DNA of 64,000 nucleotides, from NCBI RefSeq assembly GCF_002705925.1, contig NZ_NKRE01000001.1, positions 2,931,282 to 2,995,281 on the forward strand. The letters are read 5' to 3'. Below, piece by piece: positions 8,013-17,637 of the stretch (its first letter is position 1; every line of letters starts with the position of its first letter). The translations under genes were made by a program, and so were the position numbers. The notes beneath the pieces are model-generated. The model did no database searches and was not told where the DNA came from. It saw only the letters and a program-made list of their open reading frames with translations. The DNA is from Mycobacterium ostraviense (GTDB taxonomy: Bacteria > Actinomycetota > Actinomycetes > Mycobacteriales > Mycobacteriaceae).

Positions 8013-8308
8013 CAGCCGACAAGACCGGTGCGCAGACCACGGTCACCGCCGAGCAGGGCAGGTACACGATCGCGGTCGAGGGGAGAACCGTAGGCTTCGC
8101 CAGCTACCTCGACCGCGGCGATCAGCGGATCTTCGACCACACCGAAGTCGACCCGAAGTTCGGCGGACGCGGGCTGGCGACCATTCTCGTCGAGAAGGCG
8201 CTGGAGGAGGCGAGAGCGGACGGCAAGCGCATTGTCCCGGTCTGCTCCATGGTCGTCACCGTGCTCAACAAACATCCCGAATACGCCGACATCACCGACC
8301 CCGTCTAA
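8009..8308 (+). CDS. Small GNAT-like acetyltransferase (NATD1/YjdJ type)
   Basis: A 99-residue protein of the short Gcn5-like family. The beta strands GRYTIAVEGRTVGFASYLD and IFDHTEVDPKF are followed by the acetyl-CoA binding loop GGRGLATILV (Q/RxxGxG/A pattern) and a terminal strand-helix with VPVCSMVVTVLNKHPEY. Members are single-domain and of unknown substrate. Translation is coupled to the pirin gene by an ATGA overlap. The stop lies 7 bp from the stop of the convergent PPE gene. Confidence 0.85.
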   Translation: MTADKTGAQTTVTAEQGRYTIAVEGRTVGFASYLDRGDQRIFDHTEVDPKFGGRGLATILVEKALEEARADGKRIVPVCSMVVTVLNKHPEYADITDPV

Positions 8309-8315
8309 GTGACGT

Positions 8316-9863
8316 CTAAGTGCGCGGGTCCGAGCCGTCGGAGTCCCACGTTGCCGGCAGCATCGGGCTGGTCGGACCGTCGTCCAAGCCGTGGGCAGGC
8401 AGCGTGATCAATCCGGCCGCGTCGGCGGTGCCCTTGGCTGCGGTGCCGCCGAAGCCGATCGCGCCGGCCCCTCGGCTGGATGCGGCGGCGCGCAGGTCTT
8501 CGACGTCTGTCTCGGGGTCTTTCACAGGGTCTTTCACAGGGTCGTTGTCGGCGTCGCTGTCGATATCCATGAACTCGTCGGCGTACTGACGCTGCGGTGC
8601 CGTCACCTTGCGTCGGCGACGAGCGCGCCGTTGTTCGCGCGCCGAGACCGCCGCGGCCGGGGCAGGCACACCGACCGACGGTGCCTTGGCGCCGCTGTTA
8701 TGGGTCAACGCGGGTGGGAAGCCTTCGCCAGGGTCGAAGCCCCCCACGGCATAAGTCACCGCAGCCGCTGGAGCCGCCGGCGCGGCGGGAGCGGTACCGG
8801 CACCCGCCGCTGCGGAGGCAGCGGGCGCGGCGACCGGAGCCGTCACGCTCGAAGCCACACCCACCGTCGGCCAGGCAACCGGGTGCACGGCTGGCGCCAC
8901 GGTCCCGCCGGCCCCACCGGCGATGTCACCCGCTGCGGCTGCCGCCGGAACTTCAACCACGAGCTGTTCGCCCACGCCGATCACTACCCGCAGAATCGTC
9001 CCCAGCAGCGGATCGAGTATCAATTGGGGATAGGTGAGCGAGGCCGCGACCCAGGAGAAGGCCTGGTAGGCAACAGCGAACAAGAATGGCCCCCACACGA
9101 CCAACGCCTGCGACGGATTGGTCAAGAAATCGGTGATCAACTGCATGCCGTTGCCCACCGGGTCCTGCAAGAAATCGATGATCGGCGCGTATACCTGCTC
9201 GACGTAGCCAAGGTATGCCTGCAGCAGTTGCGAAGCCAGGTCCGCGAGGTTCAGTTGGTTGCCGGCGTCGGTGGCCGGCGCCAGGGCCGCCAGCTGCCCG
9301 GGGTCGGCCGCGTCGCCGGTATCCGCCTTGAGCAGCGGCGGCGCGGGTGATGTAGCCGGGACGGAGTCCGCCGCCACGTTCGACACCGTTTGATAGATGC
9401 TCATCGTGGTGGCGGCCTGAACCCACATACGAAAGTAATCCGCCTCGTTGAGCGCGATCGGGATCGTGTTGACGCCGAAGAAATTGGTCGCGACCAGCAC
9501 ACCATGCACAACGTGGTTGGCGGCCAGCTCGGCCAGGGTCGGCATGCTCGCCAGCGCCGCCGTGTAGGCCTGGGCGACGACGTGGTGCTGCAGCGCCGCG
9601 GCAACGCTCTTGCCGCGGGCCTGCTCGAGCCACGCCAGGTAGGGGGCGTGCGCGGCAACGTACTCTTCGGCGCTCGGGCCCTGCCACCAACCGCCCTGGA
9701 CCGCATTCAGTACGGCCGCGAGTTCGGCGATCGCCGAACCATACTCGGCGCTGAGCACCTGGTAGGCGCCCGCGGCGGCCAGGAACGGCCCCGGACCAGG
9801 CCCACTGGACAACAACGCGGAATGCACCTCAGGTGGCAATGCCATCCACACCGGCGCCGTCAT
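8316..9863 (-). CDS. PPE family protein, PPE-PPW subfamily
   Basis: A 515-residue protein with an N-terminal PPE domain (about 1-175): MTAPVWMALPPEVHSALLSS and the GGWWQGPSA (WxG-type) turn. The middle (about 300-360) is Ala/Pro-rich. The C-terminus contains GFGGT and PMLPATW, the GFxGT and PxxPxxW signatures that define the PPW subfamily. A 12-bp DNA repeat gives DPVKDPVKDP. No PE partner or esx pair adjoins it, so if secreted through an ESX system it must use a PE encoded elsewhere; a PE5-like gene does exist near 53.6 kb. No homologue stands here in M. tuberculosis. Confidence 0.9.
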   Translation of the reverse strand: MTAPVWMALPPEVHSALLSSGPGPGPFLAAAGAYQVLSAEYGSAIAELAAVLNAVQGGWWQGPSAEEYVAAHAPYLAWLEQARGKSVAAALQHHVVAQAYTAALASMPTLAELAANHVVHGVLVATNFFGVNTIPIALNEADYFRMWVQAATTMSIYQTVSNVAADSVPATSPAPPLLKADTGDAADPGQLAALAPATDAGNQLNLADLASQLLQAYLGYVEQVYAPIIDFLQDPVGNGMQLITDFLTNPSQALVVWGPFLFAVAYQAFSWVAASLTYPQLILDPLLGTILRVVIGVGEQLVVEVPAAAAAGDIAGGAGGTVAPAVHPVAWPTVGVASSVTAPVAAPAASAAAGAGTAPAAPAAPAAAVTYAVGGFDPGEGFPPALTHNSGAKAPSVGVPAPAAAVSAREQRRARRRRKVTAPQRQYADEFMDIDSDADNDPVKDPVKDPETDVEDLRAAASSRGAGAIGFGGTAAKGTADAAGLITLPAHGLDDGPTSPMLPATWDSDGSDPRT

Positions 9864-10102
9864 GATCTGTCCTGCCTCAGGAGCCCGGCGCTGGCCACAG
9901 CGAACATCGTCATCGGCTATCCCCCCGGCGCGTTGGCCCCGTGGCCGTCCGGGTACTGGACCATGGGCACGGCCAAGGGCGAGTGTTTCGCTACCTCACG
10001 CCAATTAACCCGCCAGCGGATCGGCTAAACCGATACCGACCGATCTGTCCGCGAGTCGCCGTTAACGACAACCAGGCCGACGCGCGATAACGCAGGCCCG
10101 GC

Positions 10103-11404
<1,302 letters not shown>

Positions 11405-11604
11405 CTCTGCGGCTCCTTCGCTTGTCGTCGATAAAACTGCCGGCGCGGATTGTCGCCATAGACGGATAGACGGTAGACGCTGTGTGGCGAAGGTGGCCAT
11501 CGATGCCGCCGCTGCGTCAATTCGGGCCGGTGCGCTGGCTATGACCGCCGGCCGTGCCCTGACTCACGGCCAGCGGCGGTGCGGGACAAGGCGGTGTCGA
11601 GCCG

Positions 11605-11940
11605 TTAGCTGCCCGTGCGCTCGCGGTGCCGGCATCCGGGCCAGCAGCAGGGACGGCGCTTGCCTTCCTCCAGTTCCTCCTGGGTCCGGCGGATGCGCCG
11701 CTCTCGGGTTGTCGGTTGCTTGGCGTCCTCGACCCAGTAGATGAACTCGTTGCGCGCCAACGGCGTGATGTCGTTCCAGGCAGCCAGAGCCGTGGTGTTG
11801 GCGATCAACGCCTGACGCAGGTCCGCGGGCAGCCGATGCACCACCCCGCCGGGCACTTGGGCATGACTCACCGGGCCACCTTGCTTCTCGGCGAGGATTT
11901 CCAGCTTTGTGGAGGAGGGATGAATCGCGGACAGGTGCAC
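11605..11940 (-). CDS. YdeI/OmpD-associated (OmdA) family protein
   Basis: About 111 residues from a GTG (VHLSAIHPSSTKLEILAEKQ). It contains LPADLRQALIANTTALAAW and ARNEFIYWVEDAKQPTTRER then RRIRRTQEELEEGKR, the pattern of the YdeI/OmdA family (LPxxLxxAL...YxxWIxxAKxxxTRxRR). The C-terminal CCWPGCRHR may bind metal. A longer frame continues upstream but runs through the tRNA-Leu gene, so the start must lie below it. The function of the family is poorly defined. Confidence 0.7.
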   Translation of the reverse strand: MHLSAIHPSSTKLEILAEKQGGPVSHAQVPGGVVHRLPADLRQALIANTTALAAWNDITPLARNEFIYWVEDAKQPTTRERRIRRTQEELEEGKRRPCCWPGCRHRERTGS

Positions 11941-11972
11941 TGCCCGACACCCCCGGCGCGGTCCACTCACAG

Positions 11973-12055
11973 TGGGCGAAGGGGGACTTGAACCCCCACG
12001 TCCCGAAGGACACTGGCACCTGAAGCCAGCGCGTCTGCCATTCCGCCACTCGCCC
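11973..12055 (-). tRNA. tRNA-Leu (CAG)
   Basis: An 83-nt class II tRNA. The acceptor stem pairs 5' GGGCGAG with TTCGCCC (one G-U). The anticodon stem CTGGC/GCCAG encloses TTCAGGT, giving anticodon CAG. A variable arm and a GGTTCAAGTCC T-loop follow. CCA is not encoded. It marks one edge of the accessory block next to fhaA. Confidence 0.95.
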
Positions 12056-12344
12056 GAAACAACCGGAGGACCATACCACTGTAGTAGCCGCGCGCCCCAA
12101 CCGCCGCCGGCAGGTCGACAACCCGCGCGGCCGGGGAGCGGGCAGAGGGGGGCTTGCTCTGCGTCCTTGGCGGTCCTCGGCAGTCCCTGATACTGGCCTG
12201 TCACCTGCTGGATGTTTTCTCAGGATTCTCACGGTGCCGCTGCGTCACGGTGTCCCGATAGCATGTTTTGTGACCACCAGATGCGGGCGAGTCGTTTGCC
12301 TCGCGCCGACGATGACCAGAATCCAGTGAGGCGAGCGCTGAAAA

Positions 12345-13991
12345 ATGGGTAGCCAGAAGGGCCTGGTTCAGCGCATCGAGCGCAAACTCGAGTCAACTGT
12401 CGGAGATGCATTTGCCCGGATGTTCGGGGGATCGATCGTCCCGCAAGAGGTGGAAGCCCTATTGCGACGGGAAGCCGCGGATGGTGTGCGCTCACTCGAG
12501 GGAAATCGCCTTTTGGCGCCCAACGAGTACATCATTACCCTCGGTGTGCACGACTCGGAAAGATTGGGCGCAGACCCCGATCTCACGTCGAAGGCATTTG
12601 CTCGGTACTTGGCGGACTATATCCAAGAACAGGGGTGGCAAACGTATGGTGATGTGGTGGTCCGGTTCGAGCAATCGCCGAACCTGCATACCGGCCAGTT
12701 CCGCGCCCGCGGGACTGTTAACCCCGACGTCGAGCCCCGCCCGACGGTCACCGCTTACACCCGGCCACAATCGAACCACGCGTTTGGCGCAGAACCAGGA
12801 GTACCACCGATGACTGACAATCCGAGCTACCGCGGCGGTCCGGGGCAGGGGCCCGACGAGTACTACGACGACCGGTACCCGCGTCCGCAAGAGGAGCCAC
12901 GCAGTGGCTCGCCCGCCGGGCCGGACCCACGCGGTGGATATCCGCCGGAAGGCGGCGGCTACCCGCCCCAGCCCGGATACCCGCCGCCACCTCGTCAGCC
13001 GGACCAGGGCGGCGGCTACCCCGAACAGCGCGGCTACCAAGACCAGGGCGGCTACCCCGAACAGGGCGGCTACCAAGACCAGGGCGGCTACCCCGAACAG
13101 CGCGGCTACCAGGACCAGGGCTACCCCTCGTCGTACGAGCAGCGTCCGCCCGGCTACTCCGGCCCGGGCTACGACCAGGGTTACCGCCAAGGCGGCTACG
13201 GCCAACCACCCGGCGGCCAGCCCGGCTACGGCCAACCACCCGGCGGATACGGACAACCGCCGAGCGGCTACGGCCAACCACCCGGCGGCGGCTACGGCCA
13301 ACCACCCGGCGGCCAGCCCGGCTACGGCGGCTACGGCGACTATGGCCGTGAACCCGCGCGTCCGGAGGACGGTGGTTACGGCGCTCCTGGTGGTCCTGGC
13401 GCTCCGCCACAGGCCCCGCCGGAACCACAGCGGCCGGCATATCCCGACCAGGGCGCCGGGTACGAGCAAGGCGGCTACGACCAGGGCTATCAGCAGGGTG
13501 GCGGCGGATACGGCCGTCAGGAATACGGATCAGGCGACTACACCCAGTACGCCGAAACGCCGGCCCCCGGCGGCTACCCCGCCCAGGCCGGCGGGTACGC
13601 CGAGCCGGCTCGCGACTACGACTACGGCCAGTCGGCTGCTCCCGACTATGGCCAGCCGGCGGGCGGCTACGGCGGTTATGGGCAAGGCGGCTACGGATCA
13701 CCCGGAAATACGGTGACCCTGCAGCTCGACGATGGCAGCGGCCGCACCTATCAGCTGCGCGATGGCTCCAACATCATCGGGCGCGGACAGGACGCTCAGT
13801 TCCGGTTGCCGGACACCGGCGTCTCACGCCGGCACTTGGAGATCCGTTGGGACGGGCAGGTCGCGCTCCTGACGGACCTGAACTCCACCAACGGCACGAC
13901 CGTCAACAACGCACCCGTACAGGAGTGGCAATTGGCCGACGGCGACGTGATCCGCTTGGGCCATTCCGAGATCATCGTCCGCATTCACTGA
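12345..13991 (+). CDS. fhaA: FHA-domain protein FhaA
   Basis: A 548-residue protein. The N-terminal DUF3662 domain (about 1-120) begins MGSQKGLVQRIERKLESTVG. A long Gly/Tyr/Pro/Gln-rich region (about 160-450) is built partly of exact repeats. The C-terminal FHA domain (about 458-548) has IIGRGQDAQFRLPDTGVSRR and NSTNGTTVNN, with the Arg, Ser and Asn that recognise phosphothreonine. In mycobacteria FhaA is a PknB substrate that binds the phosphorylated MurJ pseudokinase and restrains peptidoglycan synthesis. It heads the fhaA-fhaB-pstP-rodA-pbpA-pknA-pknB cluster. Confidence 0.96.
   Translation: MGSQKGLVQRIERKLESTVGDAFARMFGGSIVPQEVEALLRREAADGVRSLEGNRLLAPNEYIITLGVHDSERLGADPDLTSKAFARYLADYIQEQGWQTYGDVVVRFEQSPNLHTGQFRARGTVNPDVEPRPTVTAYTRPQSNHAFGAEPGVPPMTDNPSYRGGPGQGPDEYYDDRYPRPQEEPRSGSPAGPDPRGGYPPEGGGYPPQPGYPPPPRQPDQGGGYPEQRGYQDQGGYPEQGGYQDQGGYPEQRGYQDQGYPSSYEQRPPGYSGPGYDQGYRQGGYGQPPGGQPGYGQPPGGYGQPPSGYGQPPGGGYGQPPGGQPGYGGYGDYGREPARPEDGGYGAPGGPGAPPQAPPEPQRPAYPDQGAGYEQGGYDQGYQQGGGGYGRQEYGSGDYTQYAETPAPGGYPAQAGGYAEPARDYDYGQSAAPDYGQPAGGYGGYGQGGYGSPGNTVTLQLDDGSGRTYQLRDGSNIIGRGQDAQFRLPDTGVSRRHLEIRWDGQVALLTDLNSTNGTTVNNAPVQEWQLADGDVIRLGHSEIIVRIH
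13011..13118 (+). repeat. Three tandem 36-bp units inside fhaA
   Basis: Three in-frame copies of a 36-bp unit encode GGYPEQ(R/G)GYQDQ and differ at only a few bases. Such near-identity suggests recent slippage or gene conversion. Copy number is likely to vary between strains. Confidence 0.85.
13194..13330 (+). repeat. GYGQPPGG repeat block inside fhaA
   Basis: About five degenerate copies of a 21-33 bp unit encoding GYGQPPGG with optional QP or GG insertions. It lies in the disordered linker before the FHA domain and has a different period from the upstream 36-bp array. Confidence 0.75.
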
Positions 13992-14127
13992 ACCCTCTGG
14001 GCACAATGCTGCCTCGCTTACCTCGCACCGATCGCCTGACCAGTATCGTGACTTTGCTGAACTTCTCGGCATCACCGGCGCGGGGCTGGCAGCGCCAGGA
14101 CGGACGCCAGGACGGAAAGGACGCCAG

Positions 14128-14595
14128 ATGCAGGGGTTAGTACTGCAACTGACGCGTGCCGGCTTCTTAATGCTGTTATGGCTGTTCATCTGGTCGGTGC
14201 TGCGGGTGCTGCGCACCGACATCTACGCACCCACCGGCGCCGTGATGGTGGGCCGCGGGCTGGCGTTGCGCGGCACGCTACTACCGTCACGCCAGCGCAG
14301 GCAGACGGCCCGCTACCTCGTCGTGACCGAGGGCGCGCTGGCGGGCGCGCGCATCACGTTGAGCGGACAGCCGGTGTTGATCGGACGCGCTGACGACTCC
14401 ACCCTGGTGTTGACCGATGACTACGCCTCGACACGGCACGCCCGGCTCTCTCAGCGGGGATCGGAATGGTACGTCGAGGACTTAGGATCGACCAACGGCA
14501 CTTACCTTGACAGGGCGAAGGTGACGACTGCGGTACGAGTTCCGATTGGGGTGCCGGTTCGGATCGGCAAGACGGCAATCGAGTTGCGCCCGTGA
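14128..14595 (+). CDS. fhaB: FHA-domain protein FhaB (FipA)
   Basis: A 155-residue protein. One N-terminal membrane segment (about residues 8-28, AGFLMLLWLFIWSVLRVL) is followed by a basic linker and an FHA domain (about 65-155) with VLIGRADDSTLVLTDDYAST and GSTNGTYLDRAKV. FhaB/FipA is phosphorylated by the PknA/PknB pair and connects FtsZ and FtsQ at the septum in mycobacteria. The family length is matched exactly. A repeat-bearing gap of 97 bp separates it from pstP. Confidence 0.95.
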   Translation: MQGLVLQLTRAGFLMLLWLFIWSVLRVLRTDIYAPTGAVMVGRGLALRGTLLPSRQRRQTARYLVVTEGALAGARITLSGQPVLIGRADDSTLVLTDDYASTRHARLSQRGSEWYVEDLGSTNGTYLDRAKVTTAVRVPIGVPVRIGKTAIELRP

Positions 14596-14616
14596 CCCGC
14601 GCCGGCGACGATGCAG

Positions 14617-14685
14617 CGGGGGTATCACCCGCTTGCGGGGGACGCAGCGATGAGGTGGGGGCGCCACCCGCTTGCGGGGGAGAGC
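14617..14685 (+). repeat. Duplicated CACCCGCTTGCGGGGGA element (MIRU-like)
   Basis: Two copies of CACCCGCTTGCGGGGGA start 39 bp apart in the fhaB-pstP gap; each can fold into a CCCGC/GCGGG hairpin. The element ends a few bases before the pstP GTG. Intergenic repeats of this composition inside mycobacterial operons are described as MIRU-type. The family assignment is inference. Confidence 0.55.
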
Positions 14686-14692
14686 GGCGCTC

Positions 14693-16231
14693 GTGACCCT
14701 GGTCCTGCGATATGCGGCCCGCAGCGATCGCGGCCTGGTACGCGCCAACAACGAAGACTCCGTCTACGCCGGCGCGCGGCTGCTGGCGCTGGCCGACGGC
14801 ATGGGGGGTCACGCCGCCGGCGAAGTGGCATCTCAACTGGTCATCGCCGCCCTGGCCCATCTCGACGACGACGAGCCCGGTGGTGACCTGCTCGGCAAGC
14901 TCGAGGCCGCGGTTCGCGCCGGCAATTCGGCCATCGCCGCCCAGGTCGAGATGGAGCCTGACCTCGAGGGCATGGGGACCACCCTCACCGCGATCCTTTT
15001 CGACGGCAACCGGCTCGGTCTGGTGCACATCGGTGACTCTCGCGGCTATCTGCTGCGCGACGGTGAGCTGACCCAGATCACCAAGGACGACACGTTCGTC
15101 CAAACCCTGGTCGACGAGGGCCGGATCACCGCGGAGGAGGCACACAGCCACCCCCAGCGATCGCTGATCATGCGGGCGTTGACCGGTCACGAGGTCGAAC
15201 CCACCCTGACCATGCGCGAAGTTCGGGCCGGTGACCGCTACCTACTGTGCTCCGACGGGCTGTCCGACCCGGTGAGCGACGAGACCATCCACGAGGCCCT
15301 GAAGATCCCCGACGTCGCCGAAAGCGCCTACCGTCTTATCGAACTAGCGCTGCGCGGTGGCGGCCCGGACAACGTGACCGTCGTGGTGGCCGACGTCGTC
15401 GACTACGAATACGGCCAGACCCAGCCGATTCTGGCCGGAGCCGTATCCGGTGACGACGACCAACTGACCCTGCCGAACACGGCCGCCGGACGGGCCTCTG
15501 CGATTACCCCCCGCAAAGAAGCCGTGAAGCGGGTGCCGCCGTCGGCCGAGACGTTCCACCGGCACCGCTGGTCGCGCCGGCGGATCATGCTTGTCGCTGT
15601 GCTGGCAACGGTCCTGGTTGTCGCGGCCCTGTTCATCGGTCGCGCGATCATCCGCAACAACTACTACGTCGCCGAATACAACGGCACGGTGTCGATCATG
15701 CGCGGGATCCAAGGGTCCCTGCTGGGCATGCCCTTGCACGAGCCGTATCTGCTGGGCTGTTTGAACGCACGCAATGACCTGTCCCAGATCAGCTACGGCC
15801 AACCCCGGGACCACCTCGGCTGCCATCTGATGAAGTTGGAGGATCTGCGTCCGTCCGAACGCGCTCAGGTGCAGGCCGGACTTCCCACCGGTTCCCTCGA
15901 TGGCGCCATCAAGCAGCTGCGTGACCTGGCGGCCAACTCCGTGCTGCCGCCGTGCCCGCCGCCTCGCGCCACCTCACCACCTGAGCCACCTACCCCGACC
16001 ACCGCCAGCGGCACCCCCGAACCGAGCGTCACATCCTCGTCAACGTCCCCGACCACCCCAACGACCACTTCACCCGCCGGGGCCCCGTCCACCACTTCCG
16101 GAAGTGCCGGCCCCAACCACGCGAGCACTTCGCCGACAGCGCCCGCGTCACCGTCAACGACATCGCCGACCGTGACCGCCCTTCCGCCACCTCCTCCGCA
16201 GCCGGGCATTGACTGCCGGGCGGCGGCATGA
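14693..16231 (+). CDS. pstP: PP2C-type Ser/Thr phosphatase PstP
   Basis: About 512 residues. The cytoplasmic PP2C domain (about 1-235) shows RSDRGLVRANNEDSV, ALADGMGGHAAGEVAS and GGPDNVTVVVADV, carrying the metal-binding Asp residues. One membrane helix (IMLVAVLATVLVVAALFIG, about 300) and an extracellular Thr/Pro/Ser-rich tail follow. PstP dephosphorylates PknA, PknB and their substrates, including CwlM. The GTG start (VTLVLRYAARS) is preferred because M. tuberculosis PstP aligns there; an in-frame TTG seven codons upstream lies in the repeat. Its stop overlaps the rodA start. Confidence 0.96.
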   Translation: MTLVLRYAARSDRGLVRANNEDSVYAGARLLALADGMGGHAAGEVASQLVIAALAHLDDDEPGGDLLGKLEAAVRAGNSAIAAQVEMEPDLEGMGTTLTAILFDGNRLGLVHIGDSRGYLLRDGELTQITKDDTFVQTLVDEGRITAEEAHSHPQRSLIMRALTGHEVEPTLTMREVRAGDRYLLCSDGLSDPVSDETIHEALKIPDVAESAYRLIELALRGGGPDNVTVVVADVVDYEYGQTQPILAGAVSGDDDQLTLPNTAAGRASAITPRKEAVKRVPPSAETFHRHRWSRRRIMLVAVLATVLVVAALFIGRAIIRNNYYVAEYNGTVSIMRGIQGSLLGMPLHEPYLLGCLNARNDLSQISYGQPRDHLGCHLMKLEDLRPSERAQVQAGLPTGSLDGAIKQLRDLAANSVLPPCPPPRATSPPEPPTPTTASGTPEPSVTSSSTSPTTPTTTSPAGAPSTTSGSAGPNHASTSPTAPASPSTTSPTVTALPPPPPQPGIDCRAAA

Positions 16232-17637
16232 CGGCACCGCTGCAGGCGCCGGTGACGGTGACGCCCCCGTTGCCGACCCGGCGCAACGCCGAACTGCTGC
16301 TGTTGTGCTTCGCCGCGGTGGTCACCGTCGCCGCGCTGCTGATCGTGGAAGCCAACCAAGATCGCAGCCTCCATTGGGATTTGGCCAGCTACGGGTTGGC
16401 CTTCCTGACGCTGTTCGGCTTTGCGCACCTGGCTATCAGACGCTCGGCCCCGTTCACCGACCCCCTGCTGCTGCCGGTGGTAGCGCTGCTCAACGGGCTT
16501 GGCCTGGTGATGATCCACCGCCTCGACCTCGTCGACGGCGAGGTCGGATACCACAGTCATCCCAGCGCGAACCAGCAGATGCTGTGGACCCTTGTCGGCG
16601 TGACTTCTTTCGCGCTGGTGGTGACCTTTCTCAAGGATCACCGCCAGCTCGCCCGCTACGGCTACACCTGCGGGCTCGCCGGTCTGGTCATGCTCGCCAT
16701 TCCGGCGCTGCTTCCCGCATCGTTGTCCGAGCAGAACGGCGCGAAAATCTGGATTCGCTTGCCCGGCTTCTCGATTCAGCCTGCCGAATTCTCCAAGATT
16801 TTGCTGCTGATCTTTTTTTCCGCGGTGCTGGTCGCCAAGCGCCGCCTGTTCACCAGTGCCGGCAAGCATCTGATGGGCATGAACCTGCCGCGCCCGCGGG
16901 ACCTTGCGCCACTGTTGGCGGCCTGGGCGATTTCGGTGGGTGTCATGGTCTTCGAGAAGGACCTCGGCACGTCGCTGCTGTTGTATGCGTCGTTTCTGGT
17001 GGTCGTCTACCTGGCCACCCAGAAGTTCAGTTGGGTCGTCATCGGTCTGGCCCTGTTCGCGGCGGGCAGCGTCGTGGCGTACTTCGTTTTCAACCACGTC
17101 CGTGTCCGGGTGCAGACCTGGTGGGATCCGTTCGCCGATCCCGACGGCAGCGGCTACCAGATGGTGCAATCGCTGTTCAGTTTCGCCACCGGCGGCATCT
17201 TCGGCACCGGGCTGGGTAACGGCCAACCCGATACCGTGCCCGCGGCATCGACAGACTTCATCATCGCCGCCTTCGGCGAGGAGCTCGGGTTGGTCGGCTT
17301 GGCCGCCATTTTGATGCTGTACACGATCGTCATCATCCGCGGCCTGCGCACCGCGATCGCCACCCGCGACAGCTTCGGCAAACTGCTGGCCGCGGGTCTG
17401 GCATCGACGCTGGCCATCCAGCTGTTCATCGTGGTCGGCGGCGTCACCAAGCTCATTCCGCTGACCGGGCTGACCACACCGTGGATGTCCTACGGTGGGT
17501 CGTCGCTGCTAGCCAACTATGTGCTGCTGGCCATATTGGCGCGCATCTCACACGGCGCCCGACGTCCGCTGCGCACCCGCGCCCGAAATACGACGCCGAT
17601 CGCGGCGGCCGGTACCGAGGTGATCGAGCGGGTATGA
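16228..17637 (+). CDS. rodA: SEDS peptidoglycan glycosyltransferase RodA
   Basis: A 469-residue polytopic protein of the FtsW/RodA/SpoVE family, the length of M. tuberculosis RodA. The signature regions are ARIWIRLPGFSIQPAEFSKI-like (GAKIWIRLPGFSIQPAEFSK here), VFEKDLGTSLLL (essential Asp loop) and TGLTTPWMSYGGSSLLANYV near the end. SEDS proteins polymerise lipid II. The rodA-pbpA pair forms the synthase unit for polar elongation. Both ends overlap neighbours by ATGA, implying tight translational coupling with pstP and pbpA. Confidence 0.96.
   Translation: MTAPLQAPVTVTPPLPTRRNAELLLLCFAAVVTVAALLIVEANQDRSLHWDLASYGLAFLTLFGFAHLAIRRSAPFTDPLLLPVVALLNGLGLVMIHRLDLVDGEVGYHSHPSANQQMLWTLVGVTSFALVVTFLKDHRQLARYGYTCGLAGLVMLAIPALLPASLSEQNGAKIWIRLPGFSIQPAEFSKILLLIFFSAVLVAKRRLFTSAGKHLMGMNLPRPRDLAPLLAAWAISVGVMVFEKDLGTSLLLYASFLVVVYLATQKFSWVVIGLALFAAGSVVAYFVFNHVRVRVQTWWDPFADPDGSGYQMVQSLFSFATGGIFGTGLGNGQPDTVPAASTDFIIAAFGEELGLVGLAAILMLYTIVIIRGLRTAIATRDSFGKLLAAGLASTLAIQLFIVVGGVTKLIPLTGLTTPWMSYGGSSLLANYVLLAILARISHGARRPLRTRARNTTPIAAAGTEVIERV

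Noticed and set aside
8515..8545. 12-bp repeat in the PPE gene as a mobile or CRISPR-like repeat
   Set aside because: Only two copies, in frame (DPVKDPVK), with no spacer structure.
11956..12204. N-terminal extension of the OmdA-like gene through tRNA-Leu
   Set aside because: The extension translates the tRNA gene and has no family similarity, so the start was placed at the GTG below the tRNA.
14672..14692. TTG start for pstP seven codons upstream
   Set aside because: It lies inside the hairpin repeat and lacks homology; the GTG at 14693 aligns with known PstP.
15865..17226. Minus-strand open frame opposite the pstP end and rodA
   Set aside because: Antisense shadow of the Thr/Pro-rich PstP tail and RodA; no recognisable protein features.
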